From positions 11,903,501-11,967,500 of the forward strand of contig JAPYXD010000677.1 of NCBI GenBank assembly GCA_030998225.1: a DNA stretch of 64,000 nucleotides. The letters are read 5' to 3'. Below, in pieces: positions 35,308 to 46,793 of the stretch. The DNA comes from Diplolepis rosae. Its lineage: Eukaryota > Arthropoda > Insecta > Hymenoptera > Diplolepididae. A program made the translations under genes and the position numbers. A model generated the notes under the pieces. That model searched no databases and was not told the DNA's origin. It was given only the letters and a program-made list of their open reading frames with translations. The stretch's first letter is position 1; each line of letters opens with the position of its first letter.

Positions 35308-36706
35308 GTTCCTTGTTACATTGACCCACAGTTATAATTCTGTAATATTTATTTTGGCTTGGGGTCAGCTTAGTTTCTAATTATTTATGTCATCGAGGAC
35401 ATAAACATTAGGAAGGCAAACGTTTCGGCCACAGATGGGGGCCCTCTTCAGTGCCAATTAGCTTAATTGTAACCTTTAAATATTTATTAACTAATACATG
35501 CAATTAAGAAATATATGGTATTTTTTGTTTTTTTGTTTTTTGCTTTTTGCTTATTAATTAAAAATAGAGTACACATGCAGAAAAACTTATGAGTAAGTGA
35601 GTTTCTAGAACCAGGCCGTTCCAAAAACTGCTCCAACAAGTAATCCTCTCCCACAGGAACCGTGAAAAATGCGGCCGCGGAACGCACTCCCTCAAGGGCA
35701 CATATATAAACACAATTATTTCAAACCAGAAAGAAACAACACACGGGAGAATATAACGTGGGTCCTTGGTAAAGCACGCACAGCAAACCACACATATGCA
35801 CGAGCACCAGAAGTAAAGGACACTGAAGTTAAAACAATCAGAACATTGCAATTGGTACAGAAAAATTTATTTATTTTCTCAAAAACCACAGAGATGACGG
35901 ATGGATGTAAGTCCACCACTCTGCCACATGGCTAGAAGAAAACTGATTTGGGAATAACTCGTGTTTAGGAAGACAAGTGTTCAGAGTTTGACGTATATGG
36001 AGAGCATTCTCCATGATAGGTCAGGTTCCAACACCAAGGGTTATACACAGTCAAAATTTACTTTAATGTCCCCGGCACTTGAGATTTCTATGTGCTCAAG
36101 CGTCCAAGGAAAGCAAACCCCTACCACGTGTTCGAAGAATTCTGTAAGGAAAGGCACTCAATACGGTCCCGGCGTCGTAAAAATTAAACACATTTTTGTG
36201 GATATAGAAAATAAAATGCAGCTAAGGTGGAAATTCACGAAAAATTAATTTCCTGGTTTCGAAACCTCTGATTCTTAATAACTGGAACCCGGAAAAATAC
36301 AATATTAAGTTTATAAGTATGATGTCCGAGTTTTTCGGATTATAAGACTGCTGTAAAGTGGTAAAATATTACGCGAGCTATTCAAACTCTGATTTGAATA
36401 GAGAGATCAATTAATACAGTAGCACTACGGATTCTGAGACTAATAAAAAGTTGCAAAGTGATGCGCGAGCACTTCAGACTCTGACTTTAAGTGAGGTGGC
36501 CAAGTAATGCGCGAGTTCTTAGGAGTATAAGAGTTTTTATAAAGTGGCAAAGTAATACGCGAGATTTCCCGACTCTGACTTTAAGTAAGGTGATCAAGTA
36601 ATGCGCGAATTCTTAGGAGTATAAGAATTGTTATAACGTGGCCAACTAATACGCGAGATTTCCGGACTCTGACTGAAAGTAAAGTGGCCAAGTAATGCGT
36701 GAGTTC
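35281..36706 (-). repeat. Penelope pseudo-LTR, 5' copy
   Basis: Near-identical to 26935-28360. It contains the hammerhead motif, the ATG of the ORF, and at its far end about eight degenerate satellite monomers. A 96-bp block at 36536-36631 is repeated at 36764-36859, just before the inverted fragment. Several open frames of 67-97 residues exist on both strands and are identical in the two pLTRs, but none has a known domain. Confidence 0.88.
35415..35455 (-). ncRNA. Hammerhead ribozyme-like motif, 5' pLTR
   Basis: Identical to the motif at 27069-27109, shifted by 8,346 bp, so the element carries one ribozyme per pLTR. With two sites, a read-through transcript could be cut into a unit-length RNA; this is inference. 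It lies about 110 nt upstream of the ORF start in the sense direction. Confidence 0.7.
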
Positions 36707-36859
36707 TTAGTAGTATAAGAATTTTTATAAGTAGCCAAGTAATACGCGAGTTAAACGCAGTTTATAAAGTGGCAAAGTAATACGCGAGATTTCCCGACTC
36801 TGACTTTAAGTAAGGTGATCAAGTAATGCGCGAATTCTTAGGAGTATAAGAATTGTTAT

Positions 36860-37081
36860 ATTAATAAGCAAAAAGCAAAAAACAAAAAAACAAAAAATAC
36901 CATATATTTCTTAATTGCATGTATTAGTTAATAAATATTTAAAGGTTACAATTAAGCTAATTGGCACTGAAAGAGGGCCCCCATCTGTGGCAGAAACGTT
37001 TGACTTCCTAATGTTTATGTCCTCGATGACATAAATTATTAGAAAATAAGATGACCCCAAGCAAAAATAAATATGACAGAA
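36860..37081. repeat. Inverted pLTR fragment at the Penelope 5' end
   Basis: Reverse-complement match to about 26980-27215 (and 35330-35560), with several substitutions, joined abruptly to the satellite units at 36859/36860. It ends at the TATAGGTTAT duplication. Short inverted pieces at the 5' end are typical of Penelope insertions. Confidence 0.85.
36963..37004 (+). ncRNA. Decayed hammerhead motif in the inverted pLTR fragment
   Basis: Same sequence on the opposite strand, but the core reads CUGAAAGA (one extra base), GGCC has become GGCA before GAAA, and the helix I strand is changed (UGAC). It is probably inactive. It is also more diverged than the two pLTR copies, which suggests the inverted piece has a separate origin. 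Confidence 0.5.
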
Positions 37082-37165
37082 TATAGGTTATGTTCCAGAC
37101 AATTAGTTTAAAGTATTATTGTGGAAATTATTGTATCGAAATCTCACATTTTTGTACTAAAATTG
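37082..37165. repeat. Right part of the interspersed repeat interrupted by the PLE
   Basis: Inverted match to 19940-20036, including GGTTATGTTCCAGACA and TATTATTGTGGAAATTATTG. It begins with the second copy of the 10-bp duplication. Confidence 0.8.
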
Positions 37166-39038
37166 GAATTACTTCACATCAGTGCGAGTTACTAAAGGAA
37201 TTTATATGGTTAATTATTATTATAATGGTTGAATGAAAAAAATTCCCTAACTTTTTTAACTTTTACTTGACTTTCCCTGCCGATTTACAAATTCCATGAC
37301 CTGTAGCGACTACGGAAAATGCAAAAAAAAATAAAAATTGTTTTGATCCTTAACAATTTTAATTTTTATAAATTAATATATGATTTAATATAATTGTTAT
37401 ATGTATGTTATATATATTTTATTGTATAATAAAGGATTTTATAAATGGTCTATAATTATATAGATAATATAAATTCATGTATAATATTAATTTAAGATTT
37501 TTAGTATTCAGTGTATTAAATTTAAAATTAACCTAACCTCAAATTTCAACAGTATATTATTTTAAAATATTAACAGTAAACATTTTCTTAGGTTCTTCTT
37601 TATACAAATATATTTATATAAGTGAGCGCCTCTTATTTAACTATAAAGGTATTCAAAATATTGGTAAATAATTATTAGAACCGTACATTCTCAAGTTTCC
37701 CTTTATATTCTCTTATATTCATTAAATTCTGTAATATTCTCGGTTATATTACTTGAACATAAATTCTCGAGAATTTAAGAACTCTATCAATAACAAAGAT
37801 AAGGTAAGTGAAATGAAAAGATATTTAGACTTACGTTATATAAAAACTTTTAAAGTAGAATTAATTATTGCTTCGATGTTTTATTTGTTCACGTTATTCA
37901 CTCGTGTCTATTTTCTGAGGTCGAAAACCTCAGTTGTAACGTGGCTTTAGTTCTTGTAATGGTTAATTTTAATTAAGACCTTGAACTCTTAAGAAACACT
38001 CGTTTAATAAAAATGTCCTCAAAATTGTAAAAGTTTCCTATTTAACAGCTAAAAACGATAACAAAATATATTACAGACATACTTATTTATAGAGGTCAGA
38101 AATAAAAGATATGATTTTTTATACAGTCCCGTAAACTCGTGAGTTAAGATTTACGTCATTCATACAAGTCATCGCTTTACCTGTAGACAGCTCAATGATA
38201 ATTAAATCTGTCTGTGAAATCTCAATCTGGAGATTTCAGCGTTTGGTATCTTCAAAAAAACAATCAGGTTTATCCCTGATTTGTAAGTTGAAGAGAGGCA
38301 TAATAGATTACACACGTTCGGATTGCATCTCCGTGTCAAGCTGTGATAGAATAAGGAATATCGGACAGGTCACTTGTTGGAATCTGCATTCTGGTTTCGT
38401 ATGTGTATGTATTGATTTTATTGATCATTCAACCTTTCATTCAGATCTGATGACTACTGTCGAAAAATATAACTTACCAATGAATACAAATTTGCAATAT
38501 AATATACAATATTTTAAATGTTAAATTTGGGTGACGCTTTTGTACTCTATTCGAGGTGTACATTTCTATAAAATGTAGAACCTCGGTTTATACAGTAGAT
38601 CCGCTGAACCACTAACATACAAGTTCATGTCCATATATATCTGAGCAAGTAGAAGATAACTAGGCCATTTAATGAACAAATAAGGTGTTTCGCAGAAGAA
38701 TTTTCTTTGTGATAGGGAATGTTCAATAGCAATTTCTTATTTAAATTTTGGAAATAAATTTATTTACTCAGCAAACTCTAAACTTTTCTCAAGACATAAC
38801 ATACTTGAAGACAGTTGCGTAAATAAGAAACGTAAGAGAAATTAAATGCAGAAAAGTTTTATTGTCTATACACGATATATTGCTTTATGCCTTGGAAAAC
38901 TTCCAAATTGTTTGGAAACCGAAGGCAATGAGGAATTTCTTTGACATTTTTGTTTCGTTTTATAATTATGTATACTTGAAAAATTATTTTTCAATTGTAA
39001 TTTTATAATAAAAATTGTCCAAAATAGTTGAATTAAAA
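37166..39038. other. AT-rich spacer
   Basis: Only short open frames (such as 37753-37950 and 38195-38524) without domains or splice context. I see no RNA gene or clear repeat. Confidence 0.4.
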
Positions 39039-39040
39039 TA

Positions 39041-39924
39041 CAGTAAAACTTCGTTTATCGCAACACCTTCCAATCGAATGCCTCCCATTTATCGCAAATA
39101 CGGAGGGGTCAGCGTTGCCAGACATACGGAGCGAAATTATGGAATCGGCATGTTAAAATTATGGTACACTGTGGTACATGTTTACAAGACGCATGCGCGG
39201 TGCGAAATTCAAATTCATATATCTTGAAATTCTTCAAAGTTCAATATTTTTAATAAATAAAATGTTAATAACATTTTGTTAAAAGGTATAATAAAATTAT
39301 GTTTTAACAAAACTATTTTAATAACAATTATTACACAGTTTCTACTTTTTCAAGTCTTTGTATTTTGTAACATTTACTTAAAGTAACTCTTATTAAAGAA
39401 CATTTTTTTTTTATAAAACAGCTTATAATCAATAAAACGCAAGTATAAGATATAATTTTCTTTGGAATGTCTTTACATAAATCACACGAAAATTAACTCT
39501 ACTCAGTCTTCATTGAGAAAAATGATTAATTGGCCAAACATGTTTTATACAGGGCAGAAAACAATTCACATTGAATAATGGCTATTCTGCTTTTGTCTTC
39601 ATTTCATTTCGGTTAAATATAAAATAGAAATATTTTTAAATTATGGTATATTTAAGAGGTATGGTACAGGAGGGATGGTACATGGTATAAGAATCAAAAT
39701 TATGGTTCCTTTTACTGGCAACGCGCATGCGCCTCAACGAGTAGTTTCGCGCGCGTTCGCTGTTTATCACAAATTTAAAAGTGAGGGGTATTCCCGCCTA
39801 TCCTTGAGAATCACGTGACCTCTCCTTCTACTAATAGGAGGGGAAAAAAATGGTTGAGTTTATTGCGATAAACAGGAGAGACAAGTTGCAATAAACGGGT
39901 GTTGCGATAAACGAGGTTTTACTG
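39041..39924. mobile_element. pogo/Tigger-like non-autonomous element
   Basis: TIRs CAGTAAAACTTCGTTTATCGCAACACC and the inverse at 39898-39924, flanked by TA (39039-39040 and 39925-39926). CAGT ends with a TA target fit pogo/Tigger members of Tc1-mariner. No transposase is left. The interior appears to hold a nested insertion (39112-39724) bounded by GCGTTGCCAG and CTGGCAACGC. Confidence 0.8.
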
Positions 39925-40098
39925 TAGGAATAATAATTATACAAATCGAATTTATATGATGATATACTATTATTCCAAAATTATGTGATTATAGGAGAGT
40001 TAGCTTTCACAAGATTGTAAAATTTTTAAGGACTGGAGCGGTTGTAGGAAATTACATAATAGGGTGGCATGGAGAAAAATGTTATCACAAAATTTTAA

Positions 40099-40372
40099 AT
40101 GGAGAAAAATAGTTCTACAAACTTTACTTAACTTGTGAGCAAAGTTGGGATAAATTGACAAGTTGGAGGTTATTTAATATTACTGTAATAATTTGTGACG
40201 TACCAAATGTTTGAGAATGCATTACAGTTCGGCAAACTTTAAAAATCTAGAGTAAAGTTTCAAAATGTAAGAAACAAATTATTACAATAATATAAAATAA
40301 TCTCCAACGTGACTATATGTCTCAGCTTTATTCAAAAGTTGAGTAAAGTTTCTCGAACTATTTTTCTCTGTG
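40099..40372. mobile_element. Fold-back MITE, GAGAAAAATAGTTC family, copy 1
   Basis: The arms pair over about 110 bp: GGAGAAAAATAGTTC, then ACAAACTTTACTTAACTTG and further; the inverse ends at 40372. It shares ends and interior with 55730-56008, including a GTTGGAGATTATTTAATATT block. It may be mariner-related. Confidence 0.7.
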
Positions 40373-40661
40373 TTACAACGTTAAAACGTTGCTTTCAAAA
40401 ATTAGTAAAACACTCCTAAATTTTGTTCAAATCAACTCATATTCTCTGTCTCCTATGCTTTTCATTAAAATTTTCAGACCTGCCCTACGTTGAGTAACGA
40501 AACAATAAAAAAAAAGTATAGTACTTTTTTATGTAATTTTCGAGGGTTATGAACAATAATTATTTACCAGTAGTTCTTTTTTCTCATCAGGAAAGAGGTA
40601 CATTAGTCGCTACAAAAGTTTTGCAATATGTGACAATCATGTAAACAACATGGTACATTAC

Positions 40662-40801
40662 ATATACGTCCACTTTATTAATGAAATAATGATTTTCACA
40701 AATTTTCCAGAGAAGTCAGCAATGCAAAAAATTGCAACGCATTGCTGCTTTTTTTTGAAAATTTTGTAAAAATTATCATTTCGTTAATAAAGTGAATGTA
40801 T
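40662..40801. repeat. Long imperfect hairpin
   Basis: The arms (ATATACGTCCACTTTATTAATGAAATAATGA and onward, and the inverse from about 40757) pair over about 60 bp. The core CAGCAATGC/GCATTGCTG continues the stem. It is probably a small fold-back element; no flanking duplication is clear. Confidence 0.55.
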
Positions 40802-40934
40802 ATAATTGGTGACGTCAAACCCTACTACACAGCCTTAAGGAAGATAGTTTTGTTTTCAATTCAATTGGAAAAAATGTCATGTGTTTAAAAAATTATTGTT
40901 GAACTCAAAACATGATTTTTTTTATTTAAAAAAA

Positions 40935-41250
40935 TCTGCACGCTTAACAGGCATATTCACATCGCACGCAGCTCGCTACGCTTGCAGATTTGAGCGCGCC
41001 TAGGGTGCGCGATTCGATCGTCCGCGCTCCACAATATTCAATCGTCGCGCTTCGCGCTCCATTCTTTTTGGACCTCGCGCTTCGCGTTCGGTCTTATATT
41101 CTTCACATAAATTCAAGTTTATTTCTTGTAATTTGATACTGAAGCTCAAGTCAATTTCATAATATTGTAGATGTGAATTACATTTTCTCAAAGTTACTAA
41201 ATTTATTTTTGGTTTCAAATGAAAAAGGAAATTTAATTTACTCAAGGCTC
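40935..41250. repeat. Dispersed repeat with CGCGCTTCGCG core, copy 1
   Basis: A CpG-rich stretch (41000-41100) with repeated CGCGCTTCGCGCTC, next to an AT-rich arm. The arm TTCACATAAATTCAAGTTTATTTC and neighbours match 49430-49560 in inverted orientation. The GC content is far above that of the neighbours. Confidence 0.65.
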
Positions 41251-41378
41251 TAACAACCTTAAAGAATATATTTTCACTATGACAAACGCGCTTTACGCTC
41301 GATTTTCAGTATACATTTCTGTAACTTTCTAATAAATTACATGATTAAAATAATTTATTTTCTTCCAAACATCTCAAT

Positions 41379-41894
41379 CCCGTGTGGAAAAATTTCATGG
41401 CGCTGGCCAGCGCCAGATCCAGACTGTCTGGTTTCCAGTTCTGGCGCTGACTATAAGGCCTGGTCTGGGGCTGGCCAGAACTGTAACGTTTTTGTACGAT
41501 CAGCCGCTGGGCAGCGGCTAGTCAGCCACGAATTCGCGGCTGGTTAGCCACTAAATGGTGCTCAGTTAATAAAGTTCTGGTTGAAAAACCATTTTAATTC
41601 AACATTTATAGACTTCGATTAACAATCATAAAGTAAGTAGTGGCAGTATTTGCAAAAAAGAGATACTTGTTTCCGGTCACGTAAAAAATGTTTCTAAAAA
41701 CTTGTTACTGACCTATGAATTTTACGAAACTTATAAAAAAAAATTTTTGTTCGCAACATACAAACTTTTTAGTCATGGAATGCTGACCAGCGCCAGATCT
41801 GAGCCAGATCAGAATTTCCAAACTAGCCGGTCTGGACGTTGCCAGACCTGGGTCAGATCGGACAATAGACTGCCATGGAATTTTTCCACACGGG
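41379..41894. mobile_element. CCCGTG-end TIR element, copy 1
   Basis: Ends CCCGTGTGGAAAAATTTCATGG and the inverse. The subterminal DNA is GC-rich and made of short palindromes built on CCAG/CTGG (for example GCGCTGGCCAGCGCC). It is 516 bp with no coding frame of note. Same end family as 42372, 45013 and 54906. Confidence 0.7.
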
Positions 41895-42371
41895 GAAAAA
41901 CAATCGTAGACTTTATTTAAGTAAATGATTTTGCATTTCAACGCTTTTCTCGTATCTAACATATTATGGTTAAAATCTTGAATTTTCAATAGTATTTTTT
42001 TAAATTAAAAAGAAAAATATACATCTTATAAAAAAATATGTAACGGTTCAAATTTTTAGATCTTTTTGTAGTAAACAATTTTGTATCACATTTTTTTTTG
42101 TATTTCGTAAAATTTAACTGAAAATGGAATTTAGATATTGACTTTTTTCATGTGCTAACATACTCTAACTTTCCTGATTTTGGTTAAATTGAAAAATGTT
42201 ATTTAGATAATTAGCATATATTTATAAGTATTAAGAGAAAGCGATATTGAAATTTTTGAGTATTAAACAAATAAATTTCAAAAATACAAAAAATGCTCTT
42301 ATTTTAACAATTTTGGTCGGATGTAGCTGGTTAACGAACTTGTCCTTACTTTTTCGGCTCCGATAAAGTAA
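41895..42371. other. AT-rich spacer
   Basis: Lies between two CCCGTG-end elements. Nothing recognisable. Confidence 0.4.
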
Positions 42372-44261
42372 CCCGTGTAGAAATTTTGATAGGGGTCTAG
42401 TGGGGCCCCGACGAACGTAACGCTTTTGTCGAGGTGGGCCCTACTAGACTTTCTAGTAGGGGTTTAGTGAGGTCAGCCCTTACACTTCCCCACCTACAAA
42501 AAAGGACACCATCAGGGCCCTATTGGACCTACGCATTGTATTTAAGGGTATATATCAGCAGGATCACGTGAATAATTTTTTTCAGGTATCTCACTGTGAA
42601 AATAATAAATAAAATGGATTTTCCACACTGAGAGAAAAAGTACAGGGGAAATTCGAGTTACGACTCTAATATTTACCACTTTTAACGGCAACGGAGGGAT
42701 ATTCGCTTGGAAGGTTAATTTTAACTGTTTTCACAGTAAAAAATCTGTTTTCAAGCTAGGAAATTGTTTTCTGAGTAAATTGACAGTACTTTTTCATTAC
42801 ACGTACACTGAAAAAAAATCTCAGTAAAATTGACTACTTTTTAATTTACTTTCCATAGTTTACAAAGGCCCCAGTGTAATTTTTGAAGTTAAGTGAATTG
42901 CAGGAACATACGTAAATCAAATAAGAGCAGTAATTGAATCGATGAATATTCTTAGTACATTTCAAAACTGTATTTACTTTCAAGTAGACTCTGACTTACT
43001 ATTTTTATATACACACTTGCCTACAAACACACACCTCCCTCTACACTACACAAACGCTCGTTCAGGTGGTATTAAAAATTATTCTTAACGCTGCGGGTTC
43101 GAACCCTCTCTACCTATGATTAACGCATTACTAACCTAACGACTAAGCCTCTCGGCTGCGCACGCTTGGAATACAAGAAAGAAAATAGCGGTTATAACCT
43201 GCAACTACTGCAGGGCCGTGTAAGAAGTGTATGGGCCCCGTGTAATCGGGAATTTTTAAATTTTATGCCAATTTATGATTCTGATTGAAATTTTTAATTA
43301 TTTAATCGATTTTCTATAAAATGGAATATTTTTGAAATAAACAGATCAAATTTTTGAATTAAAGAACATTACATAATAAAAAGATTTATATACATTTTAG
43401 AAGTATTAATTTTTATTATTGTATATTAGTGATACTTTATACAGGTTATGAATCCTTTCGCTTTTGTTTTCAAGAGTAAAATCAACGTATGTTCAGAATC
43501 TAAAAAATTTGAGTTTTTTTCAATTCCAAAAATATGATGAAACTTTTGAATCAAGGAAATTATCGCATAACGAAATTATGCATTAAAGTTCGCAATAAGT
43601 AATTCCAACTAATGAAGTACTATTAAAAAAATAGTACACTTATTTACTTATCAATAGTTTGTTTTTCTAACTACTCTTATGTATTAACTTCTACCGCTTA
43701 TGTTTATTATGAAAGCTTCAATTGATTTTACTATTTGCCCCATGCTAATTGAACTACATGTTGAGTTATTGTTATTACCTCGACACAATAAGATACACGA
43801 ACATACACGCACGTGCTCGCATATAATTATTATAATTACATGCGAATTCGAGTTAAAATTATGAAAAAGTTTTCTTAAATTTTGTTGCTTCCTCTTAAGT
43901 ATTGATCTTATCCAAGACCGTGTTCAGAAAATCTCCATTTTTCTCAGATAAGATCAAATTTTAATGGGAATAAAGAATAAAGGTTATGTAGTATCTACTG
44001 GACCTAACCTTAACCACAAATATTACAAGTAGGGCTTCTCTAGTCGGGGCCCCGGCAGATACAAATAGATTTTCCATACTTAAGCGAAACAAGAAATTCC
44101 TCACTGGAACCTGACAGGGCCCCTATCAGTTTTTCTGGTCTAGAAATACTAATCAGGTGCTAACAGGTCCCCTGCCAGTTTTTCTAGATGAGGAAATTCT
44201 AGTCCGGGCCCCACTAGAACCCAACTTGAAAAAAGGAAAGATAGGGCAATTTCTACACGGG
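42372..44261. mobile_element. CCCGTG-end TIR element, copy 2 (1.9 kb, nested insertions)
   Basis: Left end CCCGTGTAGAAATTTTGATAG, right end inverse CCCGTGTAGAAATTGCCCTATC. A TCTAGTGGGGCCC motif lies just inside both ends. The middle is AT-rich and contains lone ends of other elements (CACTGAGAGAAAA at 42636, CACTGAAAAAAAATC at 42808), so it is probably inflated by later insertions. No transposase was seen. Confidence 0.65.
43075..43140 (+). repeat. tRNA-like B-box, possible SINE trace
   Basis: GGGTTCGAACCC at 43087-43098 matches the T-arm/B-box of tRNA genes. No acceptor stem or proper A-box arrangement is visible, so it is not a working tRNA gene. Confidence 0.25.
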
Positions 44262-44619
44262 AATACCTTCTTATTTATGGTGAGAATGTAAAAAACCAGT
44301 TTTCTTTAAAAGGCACTTTAGTTGAATCAAAATAATATGTTTTCAAATCAAACAAATAATTTAAACAAAAATCTTGTTCTATTCAAATTTATCATTTTTA
44401 AAAATAGACCATATTTGTTTGTAACATAGACAAATTGTTATTTTGAATTAGAATAAAGAGGGTAAACAAACGATTTTTCCGATATTAAAAGAAGTTTTTT
44501 CTGATAGTCGAAACGAGGAAACGTTAGTTCAGTCAATGACTTCACCATATCGAGAAGTACGGTTTTATTGCACGATTTTCGTAGCGACCTAAGTATTTAC
44601 ATTTCAATTCAGCTATATA

Positions 44620-44898
44620 CACGGAGAAACTTTTTATATCAATTTTTACTATAGTATTTTTTAATTTAGGGGAGATCGTATCACTTTGAGAATTTTTGTT
44701 CGTAAAAATACTAAACTTTATAATAATGTTATGAAACTTCAGCATAATTCATAGCAAATTTTACTATAGTTTATACTAAAGTTTCATATCATTATTATGA
44801 AGTTTAGTATTTTTACGAACAAAAATTCTCAAAGCGATACGTTTTTCCTTAAATTGAAAAATACTATAGTAAAAATTGATATAAAAAGTTTCTCCGTG
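44620..44898. mobile_element. Fold-back MITE, CACGGAGAAAC ends, TA target
   Basis: Near-perfect inverted arms of about 120 bp (CACGGAGAAACTTTTTATAT onward). TA flanks both ends (44618-44619 and 44899-44900). The interior arms meet near 44757. It is mariner-type by target. Confidence 0.8.
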
Positions 44899-45060
44899 TA
44901 TGCGAATCTGCCTCTAAATACTATTATTCTCATATATTATGAACATATATAATTTAACTACTATTTCTAGACGATTTTTGAAATACTTTAAAAAAAATTA
45001 TAATTACAACTGCCCGTGTAGAAATGTTGTCATGGTCCAGGCTTGGCGAGCTATATAATG

Positions 45061-45864
45061 CACCGAAAAAATGGCATACTTACTTTTAGTATATTATACT
45101 AATATATAGTACATTTTATACTAAATTACGCGGCTAGTATATCTTCTATTTTTAAGAGGAAAATCCTCTTATTATAAGTATTTTTCCCTCTTTTAAAGAT
45201 AGTATGTGTTACACTTATAACAGTATGTACTGCTTTCAAAATCACCAGGCATTCCAACAATTCAACTCTAATTCCAACTTCCGAAATGAATTCTTTGATT
45301 AGGTCTTCCGTGAGGCCCCGAAACCTTCGCATGTTAGTTATTTTTTGACCTAATACATTAAAAACTAGAGAAAAATAAGCCGGATTTTCTTTTTCTTTGA
45401 CCATTAATTATATTATCTATATTCTACCAAAAATATTTTTTGTAAATGGATAAAAATCAAGTTTAAAAATTTTCTTATTTTCCTCTCTAATTTTATATAA
45501 CATTTTATATAAACTTACTTGAAAATCCATCAATAAGCTCTTCTAAATTATTGTTTTTCAACCACATTTCCACAGTGTCCATTTTAGTTGATTTAAGTGT
45601 TCTTAGCATCACGTGGCGCATATTGCACAACAGATATCTGTTCACTGACCGGTCCACCGGTCATGTTACTTATTAGTTCACGATATCTCCGATAGGCACC
45701 TTTCCACAGTATGGGGATATGTACTAAATTTAAGACGACACATACTGAATTTAAGAGGAAATTTACCCGTGTTATAGGAAAATGTACTAAAGACTAGAAT
45801 ATTAGGTTAGAGGACATTTTTAGTATGTCGACATACTAGAAGTAAGTATGCTATTTTTTCGGTG
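45061..45864. mobile_element. TIR element carrying a small SAM-like gene
   Basis: 804 bp. The ends are CACCGAAAAAATGGCATACTTACTT and the inverse, with about two mismatches in 33. A TG dinucleotide borders both sides. It sits inside the CCCGTG element. On the minus strand it holds a two-exon gene instead of a transposase. Confidence 0.75.
45126..45582 (-). CDS. Small SAM-like domain protein inside a transposon
   Basis: Two exons, 45582-45519 and 45364-45126 (stop). They are joined in phase across an intron with donor AAGTAAGT and acceptor TTTCTCTAG, giving 100 residues. The sequence MDTVEMWLKNNNLEELIDGF, followed in exon 2 by LTEDLIKEFISEVGIR and a Leu-rich helix, resembles a sterile alpha motif (helices 1 and 4-5). 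The middle of the domain is unusual. It could be a captured host exon pair or an accessory gene of the element. No transposase motif is present. The family call is by motif. Confidence 0.55.
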
Positions 45865-45994
45865 TGGCATCGAACGGCAAACCAGGCCTGGTCCTAGTCT
45901 GGCTGCCAGGTTCGTCAACCGTTCCCAGCCAGGCTCAAGCATGGTTCGGCGTTTAATTACAAGATAACGCCAGGTCTGGAAATTTCTACACGAG

Positions 45995-46791
45995 TGACGA
46001 TATACAGATACTAATCAGTAGAATGCTCTTTCACATCTATAATTCGATAATTTCCATACGATCAAAGAAAGACTACACGCACATTGGAGTGCTGATTGAT
46101 TGGCTTGAATAGACAGGCATATGTCTGTCTAGCAACCGGACTTAGAGGACGACTAGTTTCTCCGATGCGAGAGCGGTAACCCCTGCTCCTCGATAAGGAC
46201 TCAAAGCAAAAGTCATCACAATATGATCCAATCAATTCTGAATTGCTCTTGTTGGTCCCCAACATATATTGCTTATATTACTGACTTGGAGATCTGAGCT
46301 GAGTAAGGTAAGAGGACATTATTTTTTTTAATTTTCATTCTCAGCTTGAACGGTTGCACGACAATTCAAGGTTGTTGCTCGTGGAGTTACGCCCATATGA
46401 CACTCGTATATCCTTTTGATGGGAATTGTGACCCTCGAGTGTATGTTCCAGTTTCATATTTAGGCCCATGTCCGTCTTGAAGGGTTCTGTCGTAATTCTA
46501 AGAAGTGGAGGAAATTTTATATTATATATGAAATGATGTTTGAGGCGAAGTTTTGTTTTATTATACTAATATACGTGAGAGGATTATATACTTGAGAGGA
46601 ATCTCACCGGTACCATGTTATTTCAGTGCCTACATGATGCCCCTGAAAGACCAGTATATTCTCTGGATTTTTCCATTCATTTATTAATACAGTAATATTT
46701 CTTAATGATGCAGTTTCTGAAGTAAACATATGTTATATATATTATTGATAGCAAATTTATAGATTTTATTTTATGCAGTTGGATTTTTGCA
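45995..46791. other. Spacer of average composition
   Basis: Less AT-rich than its neighbours around 46060-46500, but open frames are short (a 67-residue minus-strand frame at 46265-46062) and match nothing I know. Confidence 0.35.
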
Positions 46792-46793
46792 TA

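Larger units (their letters stand above)
26937..37081 (-). mobile_element. Penelope-like retroelement with satellite-bearing pLTRs, recent insertion
   Basis: Sense strand minus. In sense order: an inverted pLTR fragment (37081-36860), the 5' pLTR (36859-35281), the ORF region (35307-32775), a tail merging into a 4.7-kb tandem array (32690-28000), and the 3' pLTR (ending at about 26937). The pLTRs are direct repeats offset by 8,346 bp with only a handful of differences over 1.4 kb, so the element is young. TATAGGTTAT is duplicated at both flanks. The start codon lies inside the 5' pLTR, as in Penelope. The encoded protein has RT and GIY-YIG nuclease domains. Both pLTRs carry a hammerhead-ribozyme core. 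Confidence 0.93.
45013..45994. mobile_element. CCCGTG-end TIR element, copy 3, host of a nested element
   Basis: Left end CCCGTGTAGAAATG, right end inverse CTCGTGTAGAAATTTCC. The subterminal DNA carries CCAGGCCTGG-like palindromes (45893-45975). The middle is replaced by a second TIR element at 45061-45864. Confidence 0.65.

Noticed and set aside
38195..38524. Plus-strand open frame of 109 codons
   Set aside because: No domain, no splice context, and AT-rich spacer composition; probably chance.
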